A stretch of DNA of 64,000 nt, taken from the NCBI GenBank assembly GCA_003993805.1, contig RSEF01000001.1, positions 67,048,849 through 67,112,848 of the forward strand, written 5' to 3'. Position 1 is the first letter of the stretch. Every line of letters begins with the position of its first letter. The position numbers were made by a program, and so were the translations under genes. This DNA comes from Himantopus leucocephalus. Its lineage: Eukaryota; Chordata; Aves; Charadriiformes; Recurvirostridae. This document shows positions 22,201 to 51,931 of this stretch, one piece after another. A model generated the notes under the pieces. The model did no database searches and was not told where the DNA came from. It saw nothing but the letters and a program-made list of their open reading frames with translations.

Positions 22201-25200
22201 CCAGAGCTTGCTCCCTGGCATTATTATGTGACAGAGCCAGAAAGATGTCCCTCCAGCAACTCCCGCTGTAGCAGGAAAAATGTCCGCATTAAGTTGTGAC
22301 CTGGTGCAAGTGCTGAATTTGATAGGGTTTTTTTCCCCCTTCTGCTGTGTTGGAGATGAATTGTCAAGCACATACTGAAAGTAGGGGTAGAAAATCCTCT
22401 GTCCTAGTGTAAGGCACGGTGAAATCATGTCCTGACTCTTAGAGGAGTGATAACTGCATTTTGGAACTGCCCTGGCCAAATCAAGAGTATAGATCTGCAC
22501 TTCTTTCACCAGGTGTTTGACATGTTTACAATGCAAAATTGAATTAGATGTAGTTCCATGAGGTAGAACAGAGCTCAGTGGACTTGTCTTAGTTCTGGAT
22601 ATTATTTATGAGGTTTAAACTAGCTTGTGCAAGAGCTAGTGGGAGTGGTTGAGTGCAGTGCCAGGCAGAGGATGTGACCCATCTCCCTTCCAGTTTGGCT
22701 GTCTCTGTACTGTGTTTCTTTGCATTTCCTGTCCACTGTCAATTTAGGTAGAGACACACTTGGCTGCATTATTATTTTGAGATCTGGTGTAAAATAATTT
22801 AAGGTTGCTTATTTTTTACCTCACAGGATCAGACTTCCCTTTGGATTAGATACTGGGTAAGTGCTCACCTGTCACATAACAGGTAGCATGTACCATGCTG
22901 GACGGCATTAACAGAGAAGAATGATGGGCTGCTAACTCCTCTGGTAAGTTTGCTCCTAAGTGGATATATAGTTCAAAGTGTATTTCATGTAAAAAGCAAG
23001 GTTCACTTTTTTATTGCTATTCAATCTTTTCCTCAATACAAGATTAGGCTGCAAAGCTAGGAAGTTTGGCAAAAGCAGTTATAAAACTTGCATCCCTGTT
23101 TAGGTTTGCTTGATGTTACTGGATCTGTCTTTTTTTCTTTTTTTTAATTTTTTTTTTTTAATTTTTAACGCTGTACCCATAAGCACGAATTTCCTGTGCC
23201 ATTTTGAACTGTATTAAAACATGTTTAGAGTTTTGGCAAGTTTTTAGAATGTCTGACTTAATGGCTGGAATAACGTACCAGAATTCACACGGCAAGGTGC
23301 CTGGATGGTAGAATTGTGCCACTTAAGTTACAGGAAATCTCATAACTTTTCCTGGATTAAACATTTTCTTTTGGGAGGAGGGAGGGCTGACAAATGCTCA
23401 CTAGGCAGAACTAAATAGTCAGCATCTTTTCTACCCAGCTCCACTATGGAAGTGTAACATTTAAAGTATTTGACTCTGGTTTATATTGGCATTTGTGAGG
23501 AACAGTACAGAGACTACTGTTTCTGATTTCAATTGCTTTCTTTTTCTACTCTTGTTTTAACCATATATTAAGATACATAGGTAGTACGTGCTTATAATCT
23601 TGCTTTTCCACAATGTGGCAAATTCATTTCAAATGGTGTTAGTCTTACTGCAACAGAAGCGAAGGAAGCAAGTTAAGTAGCTCAGAAAAAAGATTTTTCT
23701 CCAAATAGTTAAAGATGCTTTTCCCAAATAGTTGCACATAAACGTGGTTCCACTTACTTTTAAATACCAATACCAAAATGAAAAACACATAAGAATTTAA
23801 TGTATGCAAGAATTTTCCATAGGCAAATATTTGTTAGTGGGAAAGGTACTGGCTGGCTAAAGGGATGGTTTCAAAGAGGACTCAGGTCACTAATGGCTAA
23901 AAACTGTTACCAGCATCTGAAGGTTCTGCGGTCTTCAAAGCAAAAGAATTTTTACGAACGCATTTAGGAAGATTTAGGTAAGCAGGCAGTATATTAAAGA
24001 TGAAGAAAATAACATTCCTCAGAATCTTTTAAGGCAGTAAGACAGACTTCTGATTCTTTTACAAGAGATTGTTTCTGTGTTGGTTTTTCCCATTCTGTCA
24101 GTCCAAGGTCATTCACCTCTGTAATAAACAACTGTCTGATACAATCTGTCAGATGGTTTTATTGCTTACCAAGCTGTTCCCTTTGGAACATTGTACTGCA
24201 GATGCTGCAGCAAGACACTGTCAGCTTCCCTAGCGTTGCATTTTAATTTCATTCAGTGGGACTTTAATGAATTGTACTATCTGTTAGCCCAATCTTAGGC
24301 TTTACTTGAAGGCTGTACTAGCTGATTAGAAATCCATCCTGCAGTCACTTAAGTGCAGGCGTGTCTTTATGAGCCAAGTGGTTTCTGAGGTGTTGAGTGC
24401 TCTCAGTAATCACCAGCTGAGAAGGAGCTGACAGGGCTGAGCAGGATGCAGGGAGATTTGCATGTTTCCCCTGTGTGAACAAAACTATGAAAAGCAAAGA
24501 AATTAGATAGTGGTGTAATTATAGATCTAATTTGTCATACATGCTATATGTGAGACACTTAACAGGTTCTCAAAGGTGTTTTATGTATGCGCATATGGAG
24601 ATCACATGGCATCTATGTCCTGAACCTTCAACAGTATTAACAGAGCTGGTGTTTGTGAACTGAGGATAGTATGTAGCCTCTCTCTGAATTACTCTTGGTC
24701 ACAAAATTCAGCCAAAAGTAAACCACTTAGTTCACAAGCATTCTGTTTATCTTGAAAGAAATTGTTTATATTATCCTCACTTAGGCCCTAGTTAATCCCA
24801 TGGGCCCTGAACAGTAGTAGGATGCCAGAGATAAATCAGGGTACGTGGTATGTACTTAACAGTTTCCTTAACACACTGCATGCCTTTTTGGTTTTAGGTC
24901 CGTGCTATCTCTGGCTCTATCCATGCAGTAGGACAGGCTTCTGAGATTCTACCTTGAATGGTAATTCTCTGGTGAAGCTCTTTATGTTGGGTGTGAGTTT
25001 GCTTTTTTTTTTTTTTTTTNCAGTCACACCTAAACACTTTTCAGTTTTAGTTTGTACCAAGTAAGTGTCATAGGTGTGGTCAATTCTGACAATGAGGGAA
25101 AGTCTCAGTTCTTTTGTGCATTGTGTGAAGTATTGGATACATACTTTTGTCATCTTGCAGCTAGGATCACTTGGACTGATCTGATTAAGAAGGGACATTT

Positions 25201-27650
25201 AAAGTTACATTAGCCTGTAGGATTATATTTCATGTTAAGTGCAGTTTTAGAAAAGATGTAGTTTGACTTCCTCTACTTCTACATATCCCATTCTGTTTAA
25301 ATAAAAACCGATACAACTTTTGGAAGAAGGGGTGTATCTTCGTCTGTCTTCTATGGGCCCCAGATAAAGAAAAATTAATTTCCATGTGTGCTCCTTCATG
25401 CCAGTTTACATTGCCACATATTTTCCAGCATTTGAGTCATGACTCAGAGACCAGCAGACAAGGGAAAGGACAGAGTTGTCTGAAGTTGAGTTGTTTTAAC
25501 AACTTATTTTTTAAACAGCGCTACCTCATGTTTTAGTTCTGTCTCTAGTCTCGCTGCTAACAGTTAGGGATTACTTTGATTTGTGTGAATAACCCACTGG
25601 CCTAACAGGTCTTCATACAGCATTAAACACCCCATGAAAGTTGCTGTAGCTAACAATTACATAAAGGAAACCACTTTTCTTATTTGTATTGCATACGTCA
25701 AGCGTATGCTAGGATTAAAAAAGCATGGTTTCTGAAATGGGGAGAGAATGATCTTTGAAAGCATTGAGACCAGACACTCAAGCACCCATCTCTTTTTATA
25801 GGTTAGTCCCAGCTATGTGGGGAGCGAACCACAGACTGCAGCAAAAACAGGGGTTTCTACCCACAATAATGGTTTTCACATTCAAGGCCCTGTCTTGCAC
25901 ATGTTTGCAGAAGAAATAGAAGTACTATCATTCTAGTTTGACAGCATAAAAAAAAAATTAATGTGAAAGTTCAAAGCCTTCAGGTTTCAAGAGGTGAGTG
26001 ACAGTGCTACAGGGTACTGTATTGTCTTTTTCCAGACTTCTGTTAGAGAGAAGTTTTCTAACCCTAATGCTGTTGTCACAGTAAGGGAAGATAAATCCCT
26101 GGCTCTGCAATATTCTCTTACTGGTTATTCCAGAACAGCAACACCTCCACTGACTGCTGGAAACAGCTTCTCCGTTACTGCTCGTCTTTGTATTATTCAG
26201 AGCAGTTCTTGTAACTCTTCCTTGAGAATGCCTCACCTACCAATGTGGTTATTGTTCACAATATTTATCGTCTTGGTACTTGGAGACCAGACTAGGCTGT
26301 GTTCAGGAGAAGAACAATGTGCCTTTTTCTATTAATTTCAATTGAATTGCATGTGGGATAAATTAGCTCATGGGCTGGAGTGAAAAAGCTGTCCAGCTCT
26401 AATGCATTTTTGCTTTGTTGAAGGTGATTGATTAATTAGGAGTTGGGATGACAAGAAAACCTACAGTACCCTAGAACTACGCCGTGAATTCAGAATGACA
26501 CTCAGAGTCTCCTAATTTCATAGATGACTTAATATTTTTTTTTTCTAGTCGTACATGGAAAGTTTGATGCTGAAAGGTAAATGGGAGTTTTCATTTCCTC
26601 TGCCCTGGGGTGTTGTAGTGAAAGAGTTCTGTAAAAATCTTTTGTGACTAGAAAGATCAGAGAAACCAAGTCCCAAATTAGAAATTATCTATGAAGCTGT
26701 CTTTCCTCTCACCTTTGTCTGTTTTCTACATACTGACCATCTTGTTCTCCCCTTGTTCCCAGAATTTATCATGGATTCATTATAATGTATACCAGAATCG
26801 CATACTGCAATAACAAAAGGACAACGTCACATAAATGATAACATAGGAACTTAGATGAAAGCTGTATCTGGTCTCCACGAGTAACCAAGTCTGGGGAGTC
26901 CGTAGGGTATCAGACTTTCAGCAATCACAATTGTAACGTCAGTCAAGAACTCAGCCTAGGTGGGAAGGACAGAGCATGCAGGTACCCACTGACAGACACT
27001 TTGAAATCCAAAGTTGATTGTTTTTCTTTCAGTTTGTTGTGGTTTTGCCTGTAAAAATAAGGTGAGCATCATTCTTTCTAAAAAGGAGAATGCTCAGAAG
27101 AGTATTTAGACTGAAATAGGTGAGATTTGTATAGGATTGCTGCTTTAGAGATGTATGAGGAGGAACGGCTCAGTAACTTCTAGACATTCGTGACAATGGA
27201 TGTGTATCTCAGTGGTTTAAGAACAAGCTGTGTTTGATGTTTACTGTATTGGAAAAATAATATGTTCCTTTTTCTGTCAACAAAGTTTCTGAGCGCATCA
27301 GAAATTCTGCATGTGGAGCTGTAACCTTTCCGCTGTGGAAATGGTCTGATCTTTGTTCTTCTTCATCCGTGCATCATAATTTTTTTTTTTTTAACAAGTA
27401 TTGATAGATACGGTTCAAGTTCTCAGACTACCAGGGTCCACAGCTACCGGTGGCAAGTGTTTCGCAAGGAGATGGGGGTCTCAGAACAGCACTAGGACTT
27501 GTGTGGATTTCATGGTATTCTCTGTATTACACATTTCATACCCAGCTTATGTTTTGAGCCTGTTTTGTGCCCTTTTTTTGGGATGTGAGCAGGTGCACAG
27601 AGCACTTCACAAGTGCACACCGTCTGGGGGAGTAACTCTTTGCTGTTGAT
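13276..27650. other. Intergenic region between HSP90B1 and NT5DC3, no gene recognised
   Basis: About 14.4 kb of A/T-rich DNA with no convincing exon on either strand. Open frames are short, and no run of them shows homology I recognise together with splice sites. Features inside are a C-rich tract at about 18577-18600, several poly-T runs, and a single N at 25020 after 17 Ts. Enhancers or non-coding transcripts cannot be excluded by eye. Confidence 0.6.
18574..18600. repeat. C-rich low-complexity tract
   Basis: Runs of six to eight C interrupted by single T or A. A simple-sequence tract that could form a G-quadruplex on the other strand. No associated gene. Confidence 0.7.
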
Positions 27651-28109
27651 GTGTTTGCTGTGAAAGAACCCCAGGCAGCTCCCAGCACGGCGAGAGACCC
27701 GAGGGGCAGCGGCGGCGGGAGGTCGGGGTACGTTCCCCAGGCAGCTCCGCTTGACCTTGAACGGCGTGACAGACCTTCAGCGGCTGCTGATGAAACGCTG
27801 CGGGCGGTGACGGCTGCGGGGGGAAAGTCGCTTTCCCCGGTGGGGACGGCAGAGCTGAGGGCCGGGGCCCCAGCCCGCCCCTGGGCTGGCTCACCGCTGG
27901 CCTCGGCTCCTCAGAACCCCGCCAAGCCGCCCCCTCCCTCTGCCCCCGCAACCCGGCGCGGCGCGGGGGGCTCACGGGCGGCCGGCACCCCCCGCCGGGC
28001 CGCTCCCGCCGCTCAGCCCCGCGGCGGGGGGACGGCCCTACCTACCTGCCGCCGCCGCCGGCGGGCCGGGTCCCGCCTCCCGCCTCGGCGCGGCCCCGGG
28101 GCGGGGCCC

Positions 28110-28123
28110 GAGGAAGTGACTTC
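28110..28123. promoter_or_regulatory. ETS/GABP-like motif, palindromic
   Basis: GGAAGTGAC matches an ETS-family (GABP-type) core and lies inside the palindrome gaagtgacttc, about 75-80 bases upstream of the NT5DC3 start codon in the CpG island. ETS sites near the start are common in CpG-island promoters of housekeeping and mitochondrial-protein genes. Binding is inferred from the motif only. Confidence 0.35.
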
Positions 28124-28193
28124 AGCCGGCGGCGGCGGCGGTGGAGCGGCACGGCAGGGCACGGCGCGGCGGGGCTGAGCGGCGGCGCGGAGG

Positions 28194-47441
<19,248 letters not shown>

Positions 47442-49865
47442 ACACTTGGCGCCTTCTCTCTAAAATGGGCAAATACTTCTTTTTTTTTCCTTGAATGTAC
47501 ATGTATCTTATTTAAGTCATTTAAATCTGTTATCTTGATTTGGATGTAATTCATACTTGTTTTTGTAAGTGTTGTACCTATTTTCTCCTCTCCTGCTTGG
47601 AGATGTTTAAACTCCTTTTACACATAGAAGAGATGATGGACTGCCAAAATAGTAGTGGACTAGGAGGGAGGGCAAATTTGAGGGGAAGGACAGGTGGTGT
47701 TCTGGGGTGGTTGGTTTTATTTGTTCTTTGATCTGCAGCCTTGTGGTTTACAAAGAAATACCTGTACTCTCTGTTCTGGCCCCAATCAGAACTCCTGCTG
47801 GAACCTGTAATGGATCGTGGCACCAAAAAGCTTAAATCCAGTATTAGTAATTCAGTGATACGCAGTAGCCAGTTTACCTTGAGACCGAGAGGGACGGTGT
47901 GTGCGTTTTAACTTTCCTTGCTGCCATAGCTAGAGCCTTACCCGCTGCAGTGTTGGTGTGGCTGTGCTGCATTGCAGTGATTACAGTACTGGCGGGCTCA
48001 GGCTTTTTCTCCTGTTTGTGCAGTTCCTGTTCTTGTAATGTCTGCTTGGCTGTAGGTGGCTTTGAGCCTGAAACCGAAAGTGGCAGTAACTTGGGCTGCT
48101 TCAGCTTCGTTTTGTTAACTTTTAGACGCCTTTCTTTTTAAGTTTCAAAACCCTTTAAATATCCACTCTCTGATCATAAAGCCATTTCAAGAGGTCTTGC
48201 ATTTCGCATTTCAAAGTGGAGACAGATCTCTGTCAGGCTTTAGATTGATCCTAAATGCTGCTTTTAAAAATTTTAAGTGTCTTACAGTGGTTTGTAATGT
48301 GATTTTGCTGTTCCCTGGGAGAGAATGTATTTCATATGGCCTTCAGTAATGGACTTTTACAGTCAAAAGTAAACACGCACAATGGGCAAATGAGTTGAAA
48401 GAAAAATTAAGAAATGAGAAAACAAAACCCAGAGTTTTCTGATTACATTTTTTTTTAGCTCGAGCCCTCAAAGCTGAATTGGGGGTGGTGGTCAGTTTGC
48501 GTCAAGCAAAATCATTTTGGTGGTGGAAATTAGAAGTTTTATTGAATTACTGAAATTGCAGGTAATGCATGAACACAAACTCTGGGTAGCATATACGTTC
48601 CAAAGATTTGAGATGAAAAATGTCAGTTTTGCACAAGGAAAACATCTGCTGATGTGTTTCCTCAAACAGGCACTTTATAGAACTGCTATATAGTTGTTTT
48701 TAAATAAGGATGCTTTCTTCTCTCTACATCCAAAGGAAATGTTTTTTTTTTTAACTGGTGCTTCCCACCCCAACCATTTTAGAAGGCATAATATGATTAA
48801 TGTTTTTCAAATTTTAGTTATTAAAGACTCTGTTTTTAAAAACATATAATTAAGAAAATGTATAGCATTTGATATTCTTCACTTGATTTTGGGATATCAC
48901 TTGCTTCCTGCCACCATAGCCAGGTAAACAAACTTTTGGTGACCAAAAGTTTTCTTATTTGTTTTTTTTTTTTTTTTAAAAAAATCTGTCTGTATTATGT
49001 GCAAGTACCTATATTGAATTTCATATGCAGTATCTTTCCTATTTTTAAAAGCATGTTTGCAAAGTAAAGAATGTATTGTAATCTAGCCTGCACAATTTCA
49101 TAAGCAGTTTTCCTGTATGCTTGAAATCAGTCTGAAGTCCTCAGAGGTGGTTATAGATTTTTATGTTCATGGTTTTCTTGTGCTCCTGTTTCAAATTTGA
49201 CGTGCAACACTCCTGAAGAGTGTGTGTGTATTTAAACAGATGAATGTACTTGAAGTGAGTAAGTTCATTTGACAGTCCTGCTGTTTTGCTGGAAGAAAAA
49301 GATAAAGTTTTGCAGGAAGTTAGTTTGGCGTTATCAGGAGACTTGGTGGTGGTGCTGTGCGAGAAATACTTAGCATAACTTGATAATGAAACGTGGGGAT
49401 GGAAATAACCCCAATTTGCCTTCAGCTCTTTATCCTAAGGCTCAGCTAGAACCGAATGAGGTGTTACGTGTGTGTAGCACCTCTCATGCTCCAGAGATTT
49501 CAATGCACTGTTTAAAAGAAGACCCCCAAACCACTGCACATTCTCCATCTTACTACCAGCAAATAATAGTATTACGTTATTCGGTTCTGCATTACTGAAT
49601 TTGATAATGTTTTGTTGGTTAGAGCTCTGTGATGTTTCTTCTTCTAAAGCTGGCTAGGAGTCAGTTTGTTTGCCTAATTTTCCCGTGTTAAGCAGGAACA
49701 GTTTAATTGGGTTGGATGATGTTATTCACATAATACACGTTTCGTTTCAAGATGACTTCCACCTCCCCCTTCCTTTCTCTTAACTTGCAAGTAAAACTTC
49801 TGTACAAAGCTACGTTACAAAAGCCAGCTGAAGTAAAATCTTGTTTATATTGCATGACTTCTTGA

Positions 49866-49871
49866 AATAAA
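49866..49871 (+). terminator. NT5DC3: Proximal NT5DC3 polyadenylation signal (AATAAA)
   Basis: A canonical hexamer about 2.4 kb after the stop codon in A/T-rich context. It would give the shorter of the inferred 3' UTRs. Confidence 0.45.
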
Positions 49872-50285
49872 CAACACCGCATGAAAAAAAATAATTATGG
49901 GAGGGTTATGTTCTTTTAAAACAACGCAACTATATATAATATGAATTTAAGTGAGAATTTTAAAGTGTATTATTTATTTTTCAGTGCTAGAATGCTCTTC
50001 ATTAACTTTTAAAAATGTCTTGCATTTTTGTAATGATTTCAGAGAACTTGAGTTGTACACCTCGGTGCTCTCTGCATTACTTATTTTAACCTTGTTATGT
50101 TACTGATTTCAAAGAGATTTTTGAGCATGTTTAAAGGGCAGTGTCTCTTTGTGTTCATTTGGGGAGTATAGCTCATTTGAACACCAAAGAAAGAAGAAAC
50201 TTTCTTTCTGTTCTACCAAACACTCCAAAGAGAATAGCCTGTCAGTAAAAGAAGAGTTTAATGAACTGTGGAAACTTTTTTTGTG

Positions 50286-50319
50286 AATAAAAATATTTAA
50301 TGATTGTTACAAAAATAAA
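50286..50319 (+). terminator. NT5DC3: Distal NT5DC3 polyadenylation signals (two AATAAA)
   Basis: Two canonical hexamers at 50286-50291 and 50314-50319, followed by a G/T-rich stretch (about 50335-50370) that resembles a downstream element. This is the most likely main 3' end. Confidence 0.6.
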
Positions 50320-50340
50320 TGCTTGGACTTTATCTTCTGG

Positions 50341-51848
50341 TCCCTATGAGCCTTAATGTTTTGGGTGACTGGGGAGAAGGAAAGTACATGAATTGTAATA
50401 ATTGCAAAACTCCGTGGGGAAAACTCCCCTAAATATATATGTATGTAAGAGTGTGTGTGTTCTAAATCTTTTAGTATCTTCTTAGGTACATACAAGCAGG
50501 CATGTGTAAGGGGGTAAGGGAAGGAGTTAGGGACATGACTTTTCATCCAGGCATATTTTTACATTAGATTCCCGTGGTTGTGGTTGATAGCTGCATCAAC
50601 AACCCTGGATTTGCCTGCATCCCTTGTTCCGATGGGAGGCATCCTGGGGTTGTTCTCAGAGGTAACTAACGCTTTCCTGCAGTGACACCATCCCTCCTGC
50701 CCCCCCATGCATGGTAGACACCAGGAAGCATATCACAGGGGAACGTTACTGCTGCCTGCAAGAGGGTCTTCCTTTTCTTGCTGTTTTGTGGTTTCTAGAG
50801 TGTCCTCACAATTTGCTATGATGTATTGAGGAAAGGAAACGATAGCAAATCAAACTCAAGTTTGATTCACTTCTAATAATGTGTTGGAAATCACAACCTC
50901 GGTTGAAAGGTGAGGTTAATGTGCTTGGTAAAAATATGGTCTATGAACAAGCAGGTAGCTTCTAAAAACTAAAAAAAAAAAAAAAAACCAAAACAAAACA
51001 AAATTGGAATAATCTCCCCAGAGAAGTGGTGGATTCCCCATCATTGGATGCTTCTAAGGCTCAGCTGGCCTGGGTGCTGGGCCATCTTGTGTAGACTATG
51101 CTTTTGCCAAGAAAGGTTAGACCAGATGATCTTTGGGGTCCTTTACAACCTGGTATTCTATGAAAACCTAAAAAACTGAATGCGGACATGACGTGGCAAG
51201 GGTATGTTCATCTTCATTGTCCACTTTTCACAAAAATGGCTCAAGTAAAAATTGATTACTATTTGAATGCGCTCATATCACCTGTATTTCTTGCTAAAGC
51301 TGCTGCAATTACTGTTTCCCTTTGTACAGTGAAGTGAGATGTAAACAAAACAGTCAAGTTCACAGAAAGACAGAAAACCGGAGGAGGCAAGTGGGGCAGA
51401 CAGGATAGTTGTGTTTCCTGCTGCTGAAATTCTTACAAGAAAGTATACTAGCAAAAATCCCTTCAGTTTAAAAATACAGGTTTGACACATGTTCTGTTTC
51501 ACGCTTGCCAGTTGTAATTGTAACTCAGCCAAAATGAAAGCGTAGAGCTGGAGTACTAGCAAGTTTAGGATATTTGCCAAGTTAGCAGCCCTGTGTGTTT
51601 GAGGCCGTTTTCAAGTCTGTGAAGAAGAATAAAAGCAGTTAAATAGCAGGCTGGTGGAATTCTACTGTTCACGGAGGGGTGTCTGTTTGCTTCTGGGTAG
51701 GTTAGTTGAGACTCAATTTTGCATTTGGCATTCATAGTTGGTATTGCTCAGATACAGCCAATGCTTCTGAGGTTGGTAACTCCCTGAACTCTGTAGAGTG
51801 CATCTTAAACAAAGCTGTGCTCTCTTGGTTTTTAGTTTGTAATGACAT
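50341..51848. other. Convergent intergenic spacer between NT5DC3 and STAB2
   Basis: About 1.5 kb separates the inferred 3' ends of the two convergent genes. Apart from the CR1 tail at about 51003-51166 and an adjacent A-rich run (50969-51004), no feature was recognised. Confidence 0.7.
51003..51166 (+). mobile_element. CR1 LINE 3' tail
   Basis: The plus strand reads ggaataatctccccagagaa, then gtggtggattccccatcatt, then accagatgatctttggggtc and ends caacctggtattctatga. These are the standard CR1 3'-end blocks in order. The copy is 5'-truncated and starts next to an A-rich run. It lies in the spacer between the 3' ends of NT5DC3 and STAB2. Confidence 0.88.
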
Positions 51849-51854
51849 TTTATT
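51849..51854 (-). terminator. STAB2: STAB2 polyadenylation signal (AATAAA)
   Basis: The plus strand reads tttatt, that is AATAAA on the gene strand, about 80 bases after the STAB2 stop. It is the first canonical hexamer and would give a very short 3' UTR of around 100 nt. Longer isoforms are possible. Confidence 0.5.
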
Positions 51855-51931
51855 CCCTGAAACGTGTGGGTGCTGTTTTGTCACAGTAAATAGATACGTG
51901 ATTTATAATTGACTAATGCCAAATTCAGTCT

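Larger units (their letters stand above)
47442..50340 (+). other. NT5DC3: NT5DC3 3' UTR
   Basis: A/T-rich sequence after the TAA stop, with no open frame of note. Canonical AATAAA signals occur at 49866-49871, 50286-50291 and 50314-50319. The UTR is therefore inferred to be about 2.4 kb or 2.9 kb depending on the signal used. Confidence 0.6.

Noticed and set aside
22042..22536. Open frame of about 164 codons on the minus strand in the intergenic region
   Set aside because: It starts at TTG, has no recognisable homology or domain, no promoter or splice context, and composition like its surroundings. Without a database search it is best treated as chance.
25691..25709. Hairpin gcatacg-tcaag-cgtatgc
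   Set aside because: A 7-bp stem is expected several times by chance in 64 kb, and nothing around it supports a function.
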